Assembly: GCA_045538175.1 (NCBI GenBank)
Contig: JAZSQZ010000117.1
Coordinates: forward strand, 1 to 14,141
Source of the DNA: JAZSQZ01 sp045538175
Lineage (GTDB): Bacteria > Bacillota > Clostridia > Christensenellales > UBA1242
Direction of reading: 5' to 3'
Length of the DNA stretch: 14,141 nt
A program made the position numbers and the translations under genes. Shown here in pieces: positions 1 through 8,849 of the stretch; position 1 is the stretch's first letter, and every line of letters begins with the position of its first letter. A model generated the notes under the pieces. The model was not told the DNA's origin and ran no database searches. It worked only from the letters and a program-made list of their open reading frames with translations.

Positions 1-2
1 TA

Positions 3-512
3 GCTAAACTTGCTGGTAATTTAGGAAAAAGAATTGGTAATGTTGGCGCCCAATTTACTGGTGGAACAATTGATAATAATTTTGAAACATCTGATTGGGA
101 AAACAGAAGAGACCAATTATTGAATGAAGCAAATCAAATGCAAGCTGAAGAATTAGGTGGTCCAGCAGCAAGAAAAGCAGAAGCTGAAAACTTAGCTAAT
201 CAAGGTGCCGCTCTTGGAAATGTATCACAAGAAATTCAGAATAAAGTTGCTTCAATAAGAGCTAATTATACAGATGAACAGATTAGACAGCAAATTGCTA
301 TGATGAATAAGCAACTTGAACAAATGGGTCTCAACATTGAAAATATGGAAGACGCAAGAACATTTGTTGAGACATTGAAGACAAAACCAGAAAATGAGAG
401 AACTTTGCTTGATAATCTTATGATTGCTTGGATGTCTCAGTCTGGTGTAAACGCAGCTGTAAATGCTGGCGGTTCTGGTATCAGTTCTCTTATTGGATTG
501 TTAGCAAAATAA
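3..512 (+). CDS. Helical, glycine-rich virion protein, 5'-truncated (putative ejection/internal protein)
   Basis: The reading frame is open to the left edge of the window, so the true start lies upstream; 169 residues are visible. The first in-window start-like codon is TTG at 120, but the 39 codons before it read well (a Gly-rich stretch with GKRIGNVGAQ and GGTIDNN, then an acidic and basic helix), so TTG is not the start. The protein is mostly predicted helix, rich in Q, E, N and A, with a coiled-coil-like middle and a small hydrophobic Gly/Ser tail ending GISSLIGLLAK. Glycine-rich hydrophobic ends around a helical body also occur in the proteins at 822 and 4850. In podoviruses that composition is typical of internal virion proteins ejected with the DNA. 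The placement upstream of the portal fits, but no family can be named from sequence alone. Confidence 0.7.
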   Translation, partial: AKLAGNLGKRIGNVGAQFTGGTIDNNFETSDWENRRDQLLNEANQMQAEELGGPAARKAEAENLANQGAALGNVSQEIQNKVASIRANYTDEQIRQQIAMMNKQLEQMGLNIENMEDARTFVETLKTKPENERTLLDNLMIAWMSQSGVNAAVNAGGSGISSLIGLLAK

Positions 513-532
513 CAAAATAAGGAAATAAATAT

Positions 533-829
533 ATGAAAGTTGGTGTTTTTGAAAACAACTTACCAATGGAGCTAGAAGATTTGGGAAATGGTTATTTCAA
601 TCTCTATGCTCCGGGTCAAATTGATTATAAGTTTATAGAAGATAATCTCATTACTCACCCAAAAGAGGGCTGCAAATATATAACTGTATATAATGAAGAA
701 CAGCCTGACAGATATGAGAAAGTTATCAAATCTTGGTGTGAAAAACACGAAAAGAAATGGTTTAGATTTGATAAAGATGGTTTTATTTTCTATGTAGTAG
801 AAATACAGGGAGAAGAGTGCAATGGCTAA
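533..829 (+). CDS. Hypothetical protein, 98 aa
   Basis: I do not recognise this protein. It is small, acidic and aromatic-rich (many Y, F, W), with no signal peptide or membrane segment, and looks like a compact alpha/beta domain. The ATG at 533 has AAGGAA (519-523) about 9 nt upstream. Its last 8 nt overlap the start of the next gene (822), so the two are probably translationally coupled. Its position inside the structural operon suggests a virion or assembly role, which is inference only. Confidence 0.75.
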   Translation: MKVGVFENNLPMELEDLGNGYFNLYAPGQIDYKFIEDNLITHPKEGCKYITVYNEEQPDRYEKVIKSWCEKHEKKWFRFDKDGFIFYVVEIQGEECNG

Positions 830-1544
830 AGTAGGTGATAAAATAAAAGAAGCTGCCGTTTGGGTTGCTGATAAAGTTCTCCCAAAAAGTACAAAAGAAG
901 CAGTAAAAGAAGCAGCTAAAAAGGCTGCTGGTGCTGATGATGCTTCTATTGATAATTCAAATCTTACTGAAGAAGAAAAAGAAGCTTTGAAAAAAGCTAG
1001 AGATGAAGCCTACGGTAAATCAGCTTCAGAATTGATGACTGCAGCAGGTGGATATGATGAAGCAATTTCAGCTGCTAAAAGTGGTGAATGGACTGAATTA
1101 GGTTTAGATAAAGATTTACCTACTGTATTATCAGAAGCTCAAGAATTAGCTGGAAATAATCGTATCAGTGAGCAAAAAGAAGAAGCTAGAAAAGCTAGAG
1201 AGGCCTCAGCCGCAGAAGAAGATACTTCAAGAAGAGCTGCATATCAAGCTGCTAGAAATACTGGAGCAAATAGAGCTGCTTCTTCTGCTATTGGTTCTTC
1301 TGTAGATACTAGAGGTTTACAATCAAATGCAGCTTCAGCTTTGAGAAGTGCAGCAACTTCTACTCAAGCAGACTATCTAAATAAATTAGGATATGTTGAA
1401 GGCCTTCAATCAAACTTAGAAAATACAAAAGCTGGTTCATTCCTAAATACTCTTAGTGGTGTTGGACAAGGAGCAATGGCTGGAGCAGGAACTGGCGCTT
1501 CGATTGGTGGATTTATTCCATTTCAGGAGATAAAAAATGAATAA
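822..1544 (+). CDS. Ala/Gly-rich helical protein, putative DNA-ejection (internal virion) protein
   Basis: This 240-aa protein is very rich in alanine. It has amphipathic Lys/Ala helices at the N-terminus (about residues 1-37), a Glu/Lys/Arg/Ala coiled-coil-like middle (residues 95-150) and a small-residue hydrophobic Gly/Ala/Ser tail near the C-terminus (about residues 212-231). A helical body with a glycine-zipper-like end is typical of ejection proteins of short-tailed phages (P22 gp7/gp16/gp20 and T7 gp14 are the general analogues), but similarity here is compositional, not motif-based. The ATG overlaps the previous gene by 8 nt and has GGGAG at 808-812. Its own last 8 nt overlap the portal start. 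It could instead be a scaffold or head-internal protein. Confidence 0.75.
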   Translation: MAKVGDKIKEAAVWVADKVLPKSTKEAVKEAAKKAAGADDASIDNSNLTEEEKEALKKARDEAYGKSASELMTAAGGYDEAISAAKSGEWTELGLDKDLPTVLSEAQELAGNNRISEQKEEARKAREASAAEEDTSRRAAYQAARNTGANRAASSAIGSSVDTRGLQSNAASALRSAATSTQADYLNKLGYVEGLQSNLENTKAGSFLNTLSGVGQGAMAGAGTGASIGGFIPFQEIKNE

Positions 1545-3351
1545 GCAAGATATTATTTACAATATACAGAGACTTGAATCTTATTATGGAACATATAAAG
1601 CAAAATGCTTGAGAAATTATAGATTATATACTTATTCTTCAACAGTAACACTTGACTTGACAGACAGTGAAGTTGTTGGCTATTATCATAAAGGCACATT
1701 CAACATAGAAGACGACACTACTTCTTCTATTCAAGAGAATGTTATTGCTTCTTGTATTGAAACTCTTTGTTCTAAAATTGCATCTCAAAAAGTAAGACCA
1801 TTTTTCAATACTGTAAATGGTACTTTCAAAGAAATGCAGATTGCCAGACAAGCACAAACATATTTTGACCAAGTATACGATGAAAAAGATGTAAATAAAA
1901 CAATTACAAATGCTTTCAAATCTGCTTGTATATTTGATAAAGGCGTTATAAAGATTACAAAAGAAGAAATCTCTACTAGATTACCTTGGAATGTTTATGT
2001 TGACCCAAAAGAAGTTTCTTATAATAAGATAACTTATATTGCTGAAAAACTTCCTAAAACACCTGGTAGATTATTATATACAAAATACGGAATAAAAGCC
2101 GACTTCAATTTAGATTATACTGTTTATGAATATTATGACATTATAGAACATACAAAAGCAATCTATGTTGAAGAGTTGAATAAAGTTACTACTGAAAAAT
2201 GGGAGCCAGAAGTAATTCCATACTTATTTATGTATTATTCTGACCCAATAAAAGGTAATACTTCTCAGTCTGTTGTTGACCAGTTATATGGTATTCAAAT
2301 GCAGATTGATGATATTTTAGCTGTAATAAAAGACTCCGTTCAAATGAACCCTGGTATGACATTATTCGTACCAAGAACAGCAAATATAAAAACAAATATG
2401 CTTAGTAATAGAACAGGACAGATTATTCAGTATGACCCAATCCCAAATCAGTCAGCAAGCCCTATTACTTATGCAACAAGTGATATTATTTCAGCACAGT
2501 TTATTCAGTTATTGGATAAACTAAAGAACGATGCTTATGAAATTGTTGGTATATCTCAATTATCTGCTACATCTCAAAAGCCAGAAGGCTTGAATTCCGG
2601 CGTTGCTTTGTCAACAATGGAAGATATAGAAAGTGATAGATTTGAGACCCAACTCAATTCTGTTATAAGAATGTATATTGATGTTGCTAAAGCTTGTATG
2701 GATATTTTCCCACCTGACGAAGATATTTTACCACAAGGAACAAATAGAGCAAACATCAAATGGGCTGATATTATTGAAGCAAGAGATAATTTGAAAATAC
2801 AGTTCTCTGCTGCTAATTCATTATCAAAAGATCCAAGTGAAAAGTTGAAACAATTAGTTGCATTAGCTCAGGCTGGAGTAGTACCTCAATCACATATTGC
2901 ATCTCTTATGGAATTACCAGACTTGCAGAGTGGTTATAATATTGCAAATAATGCTTTCAATGCTGTTTATACATTTATTGATGAGGTAATAAAAAATGGT
3001 GTGCCAGATTTCATACCAGAATACTTACCAACAGATAAAGGTGGGTTGTTAGAAACTGAAATTGTAAACACTATTTTATCATTAGCTGTAAAGCCTGTTG
3101 AAAATGCAAATGAAATTGAAATATTGAAAGACTTATTTGCTAAATTACAGGAAGTTCAGGTAAATAGTCAGACAAATGCTGAAATGATGGCTGTTCAACA
3201 ATTGAATAGTGAAATGACTGCAGCAATGCCTCAAATTACTGAACAAGCAGCACAAGCTGCACAGGCTACACAAGAGTCTATAGATAATGGAACTTTTGAC
3301 ACATCTGCTTTACAGCAAGAGACAAAAGCTCAGGCTATATATACAGTATAG
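1537..3351 (+). CDS. Portal protein
   Basis: The portal forms the dodecameric ring at the capsid vertex through which DNA is packaged and ejected. At 604 aa the length fits podoviral portals. Recognisable features are an N-terminal helical and beta 'clip/wing' region, a tract around residues 225-320 reading VVDQLYGIQMQIDDILAVIK, then NPGMTLFVP and IIQYDP, and the family-typical SGVALSTMEDIESDRFE segment near residue 350, followed by the long helix into VAKACMDIF. The C-terminal 100 residues are Gln/Ala-rich helix, like the 'barrel' or inner tail of large portals. The start at 1537 has a strong AGGAGA at 1525-1530 and overlaps the preceding gene by 8 nt. The stop is TAG, directly followed by the Shine-Dalgarno of the next gene. 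Confidence 0.85.
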   Translation: MNKQDIIYNIQRLESYYGTYKAKCLRNYRLYTYSSTVTLDLTDSEVVGYYHKGTFNIEDDTTSSIQENVIASCIETLCSKIASQKVRPFFNTVNGTFKEMQIARQAQTYFDQVYDEKDVNKTITNAFKSACIFDKGVIKITKEEISTRLPWNVYVDPKEVSYNKITYIAEKLPKTPGRLLYTKYGIKADFNLDYTVYEYYDIIEHTKAIYVEELNKVTTEKWEPEVIPYLFMYYSDPIKGNTSQSVVDQLYGIQMQIDDILAVIKDSVQMNPGMTLFVPRTANIKTNMLSNRTGQIIQYDPIPNQSASPITYATSDIISAQFIQLLDKLKNDAYEIVGISQLSATSQKPEGLNSGVALSTMEDIESDRFETQLNSVIRMYIDVAKACMDIFPPDEDILPQGTNRANIKWADIIEARDNLKIQFSAANSLSKDPSEKLKQLVALAQAGVVPQSHIASLMELPDLQSGYNIANNAFNAVYTFIDEVIKNGVPDFIPEYLPTDKGGLLETEIVNTILSLAVKPVENANEIEILKDLFAKLQEVQVNSQTNAEMMAVQQLNSEMTAAMPQITEQAAQAAQATQESIDNGTFDTSALQQETKAQAIYTV

Positions 3352-3361
3352 GAGTTAGAGA

Positions 3362-3556
3362 ATGAAGATTGGAGATCAAGAAATAACAAGAGAAGATATG
3401 CCAGCTATGACTGCTTGGAATGCAAACCCTGACCACCTTAGACAAGGTTTTCAAGATATTCTCAATGCAAAATTAGGAACTGCAGTTCAAATGCCACAGA
3501 CTAATGATAATGGTATGATGAACACTGCTGAAGATGTTGATAATCAATGGAGATAA
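3362..3556 (+). CDS. Small hypothetical protein, 64 aa
   Basis: I do not recognise it. It is a soluble, polar protein with an Ile/Asp/Glu-rich start, a Met/Pro/Ala segment (DMPAMTAWNANPDHL), a short helix (GFQDILNAKLG) and a disordered acidic tail. GGAG at 3351-3354 precedes the ATG by 7 nt and lies right against the portal stop codon. The stop TAA at 3554-3556 lies between the Shine-Dalgarno and the ATG of the next gene, so the pair is tightly coupled. A head-completion or portal-associated role is plausible from position only. Confidence 0.65.
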   Translation: MKIGDQEITREDMPAMTAWNANPDHLRQGFQDILNAKLGTAVQMPQTNDNGMMNTAEDVDNQWR

Positions 3557-3561
3557 TAAAA

Positions 3562-4845
3562 ATGTACAATGCAAATGCAAATAGAATAACAGCTTCTAAA
3601 TTGATACAAAGAGCTGAAGAAATAGCTGATATTACAAATACAGATTTTCTCTCATATGATGAAAAGTTGGAATATCTCAATTCTACTTGGAAAGATGTCT
3701 ATCAAAAAATTATAAACTATGACCTCAATGTTTTTACTGTTGATGCTAATTTAGTAGGAGCAGCTGGAAGATATAAATTACCTTTTGATTGTTACCAAAT
3801 AAAGTCGGTAAAAAATCCTTACACTGGAAGAATGATACCAAGAAAAGCAGACAGTGAAAGTGCTTTAGGCGGATATTATGAAATCGTAAATGATGAATTA
3901 GTATTAGGTCCTACTGTTGGCCCTGTAGTTGTTACTTATTGGAGAAAACCTTTTTGGTTATCAATTCCGAATAAGCCAATTTCTACACAATTTGATTTTT
4001 CTAAATATGAAATATTATCTTCTTGTAAAAACTCAGTTCTTATAAAAGATAAAATAGTTGGTGCTGAACAGAAATTATATGTTCAAAACTTACTTACTGA
4101 GTCTACATTAGAATTGACAATTGCTTATGACCCAGCATATGAATATGTTTTAGGTAATAATTATATAGTGAAATATAAAATGGTTCCAGGTAACCCAACA
4201 GGCTATTTTGAAGATTTTATTTATGATTTTTATGGAAATCAAATAAATGACCTTGCTACCGATTGGGAAGGTAATGCTCCAGATATTATTTATTCTGATA
4301 ATGGTGTTCAATATTGGAGTGTTGCTGGCTCAGGTGAAGATGAGGGTAAATTACTCATCTATACAATTGAGATGAATGGTGACCCAATTATAACTTTAGA
4401 TATACCAATCGAAGAATATCCTGAAGGTCTTATGTGTATAGATGGTCAGTTTTATTTCACAAATAGAGAAGGTTTTCCAATTGGTATATTTGATGATAGG
4501 CCAGCTTATATAACTGAAAATAAGGAACTACGTCTTATAAATCCAAATGGAAGTGAAATAGTTGAAAAAATTGATATACCTTCTATTGGTCAAGTTTATT
4601 GTGTATCTTATGGATATTTGACATTTGATGGTACTTTATATTCTTGCATACCCGATACTTTATTGGATTTTCCTAACAACTTATATTATGATGTTATATC
4701 TTATGATTTGGCTGTTAGGTTCTTATGTAAACAAAATGCTGACAGTTCTGGTGTAGAAAACTTGAATGCAAATGCTTGGAGATTATTAGTGAATAGTATC
4801 GACCAGAACGCAGATTATCCGAGGGTGAAACTCGTAAGGAGATAG
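3562..4845 (+). CDS. Head-tail adaptor (P22 gp4 / podoviral ring-protein type) with a large internal insertion
   Basis: The N-terminal 130 residues and the C-terminal 50 residues look like the podoviral adaptor that binds under the portal: helix LIQRAEEIADI, then EKLEYLNSTWKDVYQKII, a beta segment ending YKLPFDCYQIKSV and VTYWRKPF, and at the end an all-helical DLAVRFLCKQNADSSG with NANAWRLLVNSI. Between them, about residues 145-365, is a beta-rich stretch with repeated short strands (IIYSDNGVQYWSV, LLIYTIEMNG, LMCIDGQFYFTN) that resemble propeller blades. Small adaptors of this class are usually near 150-230 aa, so 427 aa is long. I chose ATG 3562 because GGAG (3549-3552) sits 9 nt upstream. 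An in-frame ATG at 3547 would add MEIIK but lacks a Shine-Dalgarno and overlaps the previous gene. Confidence 0.7.
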   Translation: MYNANANRITASKLIQRAEEIADITNTDFLSYDEKLEYLNSTWKDVYQKIINYDLNVFTVDANLVGAAGRYKLPFDCYQIKSVKNPYTGRMIPRKADSESALGGYYEIVNDELVLGPTVGPVVVTYWRKPFWLSIPNKPISTQFDFSKYEILSSCKNSVLIKDKIVGAEQKLYVQNLLTESTLELTIAYDPAYEYVLGNNYIVKYKMVPGNPTGYFEDFIYDFYGNQINDLATDWEGNAPDIIYSDNGVQYWSVAGSGEDEGKLLIYTIEMNGDPIITLDIPIEEYPEGLMCIDGQFYFTNREGFPIGIFDDRPAYITENKELRLINPNGSEIVEKIDIPSIGQVYCVSYGYLTFDGTLYSCIPDTLLDFPNNLYYDVISYDLAVRFLCKQNADSSGVENLNANAWRLLVNSIDQNADYPRVKLVRR

Positions 4846-4849
4846 AAAA

Positions 4850-5458
4850 ATGATTTTTGGAACAGTAATTGGAGCAGTAGCTGGTGCTATTATTGGTGGA
4901 ACAATAAATGGTGTTACTGCTGCTAAAAATAATAAAATAAAAATAGCAGCAATGGAAAAAGCTGCTAAAGATATGAAGAAAGCCACAGAAGAATATAGTG
5001 GTAAGAAAGCATTAGAAAAAATGTATGATGCTGGATTACAAGGTGCTTATAGCTATGGAACTTCTATGGGAAATGAAATGGCTTCTCAATCATTTACTCC
5101 ACAAGGACCTGGCACTACAGGTGCAGGTGTAAATACAGAAGCTATGCAGGCAGGTACTGAAGCAGGTAATACTGCTAAAACTGCAGCACAATCTGGATTC
5201 AATTCTGGTATGAATAACCAAGCCGCTTTGAATGCTGCTAAATATAATGAAGCTGCTAATAAAGCTAATCTTGAATTGAAACAGGCTGATATTGACTTCA
5301 ATGTAGCAAACCAAGCATCACAAGAAATTATGGGTGGTTTAGGAGATTTAGGAAAGGCTATTGGTGGAACAATACCAACATCAAATCCTACTCCAGTTTC
5401 AAAAGGTATAAGAGGTAAACCAGTTATACCAAGTAACAGTAATCCTCTTATGGACTAA
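4850..5458 (+). CDS. Glycine-zipper helical protein, putative ejection (internal virion) protein
   Basis: This 202-aa protein begins with an uncharged segment (residues 2-24, FGTVIGAVAGAIIGGTINGV) that matches a glycine-zipper membrane helix. It is followed by a Lys/Ala/Met helix, a Gly/Thr/Ser/Asn/Gln/Ala-rich flexible middle, a second helix near residues 125-160 and a proline-rich, probably disordered tail. Such an N-terminal glycine zipper followed by low-complexity helix is common in phage proteins that leave the head with the genome and cross the cell envelope. Its position between adaptor and tail hub fits. AAGGAG (4836-4841) lies 8 nt before the ATG. No sequence family can be named, and a virion-internal scaffold is the main alternative. 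Confidence 0.65.
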   Translation: MIFGTVIGAVAGAIIGGTINGVTAAKNNKIKIAAMEKAAKDMKKATEEYSGKKALEKMYDAGLQGAYSYGTSMGNEMASQSFTPQGPGTTGAGVNTEAMQAGTEAGNTAKTAAQSGFNSGMNNQAALNAAKYNEAANKANLELKQADIDFNVANQASQEIMGGLGDLGKAIGGTIPTSNPTPVSKGIRGKPVIPSNSNPLMD

Positions 5459-5462
5459 AAAT

Positions 5463-5479
5463 AATCTAATATAAATATG
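5463..5479 (+). promoter_or_regulatory. AATCTAATA intergenic motif, copy 1, ending at a start codon without Shine-Dalgarno
   Basis: The sequence AATCTAATATAAATATG runs into the ATG of the muzzle gene. A copy at 8893-8909 matches 16 of 17 bases with the same spacing to its ATG. Neither start has a GGAG-type site, unlike most other genes here, so the motif may replace it or mark a transcript start or processing site. The function is inferred. Confidence 0.45.
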
Positions 5480-8392
5480 AATCAGAAAGCAACAAAACAA
5501 CAAATAGAATTTCCACCTCTTATCAATTTACAGGAAGACCAACCTGCAGTTCATAATGATTTTCGTTCTGTGGAAAGAATAAATACTCCTTATCTCAATG
5601 GTATGCTTACTCCTTTATGGCATAGTGAATATGAATACACAAATAAGCCCGTTTATGATTATAATAATAATCGTTATGAAATTATAAACGGTTGGCTCAC
5701 TAAGAATGAAACAAATCTTTTCCCTGTTGATGACTTTCATTTTGAAAAAGAAGATGTTACAGAACAGTTTCAAGATTATTTGGAATTTGATTTTGACTTA
5801 GACGGTAATCTTGCAAAATTAGAATGGGACACAGATACAAATTCAGTTTCTCTTACTTATAACAATGTTATAATCACTGAAAGTAATTTGTTCGTAAACG
5901 GTGTAATTCTTACTTCAAGAGTAAGATGTTTAGATAATACAGCAATTGGTGTAGTTGTTTATGAAGTGAATAAAGCTCTAAAAATGCTTTATATGAACAC
6001 TGCTTCAAACAGAAAGCAAATTGTTGATGTTACTTGGTGCACAACAACGCCTAAAACAGCCTCAAATACTAATACATTTGTAAATACAGCAATTGCAATT
6101 CAAAACCCAGCGCCAGTTATAAATATCGCAAATCCTCTTTCTGGTGTTTATGGCATCTCTTTAGTTTCAAACTATGGAGAAGTTTTATATACTAGAAAAG
6201 AAGGCTACTTTACATTTGTTGATAATAATGGAGCTTATATTTATGGTACAAATTGGGCAGCTTTAGGTGGTAGCTCAACTGAAACAATAAGAAATTATCA
6301 ATATACTAATTTTATTTTCTCATACCAAAATAATTCGATTTCAGAAATCATTAGAATTTTCCAAAAAGAAAATGTTTGGTATTATGTTTCAAATCCAACT
6401 GAAGCAGTGCCTGATACAGACAGCATCAACTTCAACCCAAAACCTACAACAGAAACTTTTGAATATGAAGGTGTTACATATCAAGTTTCTACTGCAACAA
6501 GATACACTAATAGAATTATTGTGAATTCTTCAGTTGATGACTTACATTCTAATACAGCTTCTTTGAGAGTTGCTTTGAATAAAACAGATACTTCATTAGG
6601 ACCCGCAAATTATACAAATAATGCAGTAAGTTTTGATTACTCCTTTACAGATTGGCTTTCTTGGAACTTAGCTCCTGTAGGACTTCTTTTGACTTACAAT
6701 TCTACAGAGTATAATCTAAATCAATTTGTTCGTCAATACTCAATTACAGAAGAATTGGCGCCTACAACAGTTTCTGCAAATTATATTACTGCGCCTCAAG
6801 TGTTCTTGGATAATGGCAACCTATACTCTTGGTATACAATCCCAGAAGCTGCTTCAAACTCAGGCGCGCAATCTATTACTTTTCCTGCAAATACATTGTT
6901 AGTAGAAAGTGGAACTCTAAAAACAATTTCTGGAAATAATTACACATTTGATACAATTGAAGCTCATTTAGTAAATAGTTATACTGTAAACGGCCGCAGT
7001 AACAGCATTGCAGTTGACCAAAACTTCTGGAGCTCTTCTAATAAAATGTCTGTAGGAATTAGAGCACCTTATGATATTTATGTTGCAAAAACTGGAAGTG
7101 ATAATTATTCTTCAAATGTAAAGTATACAGAATACAGCAACAGCAACTGCACAGATATGCTTTATTATGCAGGAACAGTTCCTAGAAATGACCAACTTTT
7201 CTTTGTAAATGCGACCGCAGGTTCTCAAGATGTTGCTTGGTTCAATCCTGGCGGATTTAGAGCTCCTTTGAAAGATAATTGGCATATATTATATTATGTT
7301 GACTCAATTGGTGCTGTTTCAATTCAAGGCTTATCTTATGCAGAAAATGAAAATAAGATGGGTACTTTAGTTACACCATTAGCATCAATTTCAGATGTTG
7401 CTTATATTGCTGCTTCTAATGACTTTATAGTTTATTGTGACAGTAACAACAGATATTGGAAAATCTCAATTGAAGAAGGCGCTAAACTTAGTTCAATTTT
7501 TGATAATCATTATATTGTAGTGAACACAACATCTTATTGGAATATGTGGGATAGTGAAAAGAATATGAAGTTTCATTATGCTACTGACTATAATAATAGA
7601 ACTAAGTTTGGCCAAACAAGAACAAAATATAGAGCGGATCCTACTTGGTTTACAAGACCTGATAGAAGAAGATATGCAACAGCTATAAATCCAAACTATA
7701 ACATTTTACCTCGTTTGCCTGTTACATCAGTAATACCTGCAGCAGTTGCCTTAGGCCTTACATTGGAAAACATAATTGATGATTTACATACTTATCAATC
7801 TGAAGCAGAAGAAGCTCGCGAGGTCCAAGCAATTGATGTTTATTTTCAAGGCGTTTTGACTACAGATACTAGCACAAAGTATGTTGCATCTATAAAATCT
7901 TTTATTGGTGCTAATCAAATTTATAGAGATGGAAGAATTGTTGATACAGTTTATGGAACAAGCACAAGCCTTGTTTTTATTGCTGACATCTTTAGTAAAT
8001 ATATAAATGGTGCTGGTAATAATGACTTTATTGTAGAAAACAGTGCAAAATACCCATTAGTTTACAACTCTCAAAATAAGCCTACTTTCTTATACTCTTT
8101 AGTTTCAGGCATTGAAAGTGAGGGCGCCAAGTGGTTCTTTGTAATTCAAGGTCAGTATTATGCTGTAATTGGTGAAAAATTATATGCTATGATTTACAAT
8201 AATGGCTACATTTCTCAATCTGACGCAATTGTTGATATTAGAGATATGAAATATGTAGGAAACACTCCTGCAATTGCGTTCTTTGTAAATCCATATACTA
8301 AACAGATTTACTCTTTTACAGGTGACGCCAACTTACAACAAATCTTCGATGGTTCAAAGTTTCATTTCAAATTTGGCGACTCAAGTGAATAA
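5477..8392 (+). CDS. Tail-hub / 'muzzle' protein (P22 gp10-like DNA-stabilisation type), N-terminal part
   Basis: This 971-aa, beta-rich, aromatic-rich protein has no signal peptide. It opens with a segment that lines up with large podoviral tail-hub (muzzle / packaged-DNA stabilisation) proteins: 'PYLNGMLTPLWHSEYEYTNK' then a repeated strand-turn pattern. Toward the end come WFVIQGQYYAVIG-like propeller strands, 'AFFVNPYTKQIYSFTGDAN' and then 'LQQIFDGSKF', after which the frame ends early. In intact relatives the chain would be expected to continue directly into a piece like the 193-aa protein at 8907. The start has no Shine-Dalgarno but is preceded by the AATCTAATA motif. The hub closes the portal channel and carries fibres or spikes. 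The final residues (HFKFGDSSE) look like non-native tail sequence created at the insertion point. Confidence 0.65.
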   Translation: MNQKATKQQIEFPPLINLQEDQPAVHNDFRSVERINTPYLNGMLTPLWHSEYEYTNKPVYDYNNNRYEIINGWLTKNETNLFPVDDFHFEKEDVTEQFQDYLEFDFDLDGNLAKLEWDTDTNSVSLTYNNVIITESNLFVNGVILTSRVRCLDNTAIGVVVYEVNKALKMLYMNTASNRKQIVDVTWCTTTPKTASNTNTFVNTAIAIQNPAPVINIANPLSGVYGISLVSNYGEVLYTRKEGYFTFVDNNGAYIYGTNWAALGGSSTETIRNYQYTNFIFSYQNNSISEIIRIFQKENVWYYVSNPTEAVPDTDSINFNPKPTTETFEYEGVTYQVSTATRYTNRIIVNSSVDDLHSNTASLRVALNKTDTSLGPANYTNNAVSFDYSFTDWLSWNLAPVGLLLTYNSTEYNLNQFVRQYSITEELAPTTVSANYITAPQVFLDNGNLYSWYTIPEAASNSGAQSITFPANTLLVESGTLKTISGNNYTFDTIEAHLVNSYTVNGRSNSIAVDQNFWSSSNKMSVGIRAPYDIYVAKTGSDNYSSNVKYTEYSNSNCTDMLYYAGTVPRNDQLFFVNATAGSQDVAWFNPGGFRAPLKDNWHILYYVDSIGAVSIQGLSYAENENKMGTLVTPLASISDVAYIAASNDFIVYCDSNNRYWKISIEEGAKLSSIFDNHYIVVNTTSYWNMWDSEKNMKFHYATDYNNRTKFGQTRTKYRADPTWFTRPDRRRYATAINPNYNILPRLPVTSVIPAAVALGLTLENIIDDLHTYQSEAEEAREVQAIDVYFQGVLTTDTSTKYVASIKSFIGANQIYRDGRIVDTVYGTSTSLVFIADIFSKYINGAGNNDFIVENSAKYPLVYNSQNKPTFLYSLVSGIESEGAKWFFVIQGQYYAVIGEKLYAMIYNNGYISQSDAIVDIRDMKYVGNTPAIAFFVNPYTKQIYSFTGDANLQQIFDGSKFHFKFGDSSE

Positions 8393-8393
8393 T

Positions 8394-8840
8394 CTAAATT
8401 ATATGGCCTTTGATAAAACCAGCTGGGCATTCGAAGGCCATAACATTTATAACACCGTTATTGAACCAATGTTTACCTTTATTACAACTTGTTTTACCTT
8501 TTAGCGCTTTTGAGATATTGTCATTTTTATAATGAAGGCCTTTATTCCAAGGTATCTGTCCTTTTTTATTACTTTTGTTGTATTCAACTAAATCTGGTCT
8601 TTTTCGACCTTTATTTGAATTACGTAAACGTCTATGATAGTATGACTTCATATAAATAAGGGCTGATGGTTGAACATTATAATATAACCCTTGTTCTATT
8701 AGATATTTTTGGCTAACAATTTTACCAGAAAATGGCATAGTCTCCAATCTATGATGGCAGTGCCAATCTTTGAAGTTATCTTTTTTTGCAAGTTCATAAT
8801 TTTCTATTTCTTCTGCATTTTTACAATATCTATTTTCCAT
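8394..8840 (-). CDS. HNH homing endonuclease with NUMOD3 and WFNNG C-terminal modules
   Basis: This 148-aa free-standing HNH nuclease is antisense to the muzzle gene. The nuclease domain spans residues 1-75: the lead-in ENYELAKKDNFKDWHCHHRLE carries the catalytic HH (H29-H30), N55 lies in GLYYNVQPSALI, and H69 in YYHRRL completes H-N-H. Residues 94-123 hold NUMOD3-like repeats (GQIPWNKGL and CNKGK). Residues 124-148 are the WFNNG..N....ECPAGFIKG module common at the C-terminus of phage HNH enzymes. AGGAGA (forward 8845-8850) precedes the ATG. Its TAG stop lies one base beyond the muzzle stop codon, so the insertion is exact. It would nick or cut an uninterrupted muzzle locus and spread by homing. 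All three HNH residues are present, so it is probably active. Confidence 0.9.
   Translation of the reverse strand: MENRYCKNAEEIENYELAKKDNFKDWHCHHRLETMPFSGKIVSQKYLIEQGLYYNVQPSALIYMKSYYHRRLRNSNKGRKRPDLVEYNKSNKKGQIPWNKGLHYKNDNISKALKGKTSCNKGKHWFNNGVINVMAFECPAGFIKGHII
8402..8442. repeat. Inverted repeat at the muzzle/HNH convergent junction
   Basis: TATGGCCTT (8402-8410) pairs with AAGGCCATA (8434-8442), 9 perfect base pairs. The stem extends inwards by a wobble and two more pairs, leaving a 17-nt loop. It lies 10 nt past the muzzle stop and inside the coding end of the HNH gene. There is no T-tract on either side, so it is not a standard intrinsic terminator; it could stop RNA decay or be chance. 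Confidence 0.4.
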
Positions 8841-8849
8841 TTTATCTCC

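Noticed and set aside
120..122. TTG 120 as the start of the first gene
   Set aside because: The frame is open to the window edge with protein-like sequence before it, so the gene is truncated by the window.
3547..3561. Upstream in-frame ATG (3547) as start of the adaptor
   Set aside because: No Shine-Dalgarno before it and it overlaps the previous gene; ATG 3562 has GGAG at good spacing.
5470..5477. TATAAATA as a T4-like late promoter
   Set aside because: The octamer also occurs at 8651, 9308, 10030 and 11621, as expected in AT-rich DNA. At 5470 the start point would fall after the ATG of the gene.
8322..8504. 60-aa + strand frame across the muzzle/HNH junction
   Set aside because: It is out of frame with the muzzle gene and antisense to the HNH gene, with no ribosome-binding site; a shadow of both.
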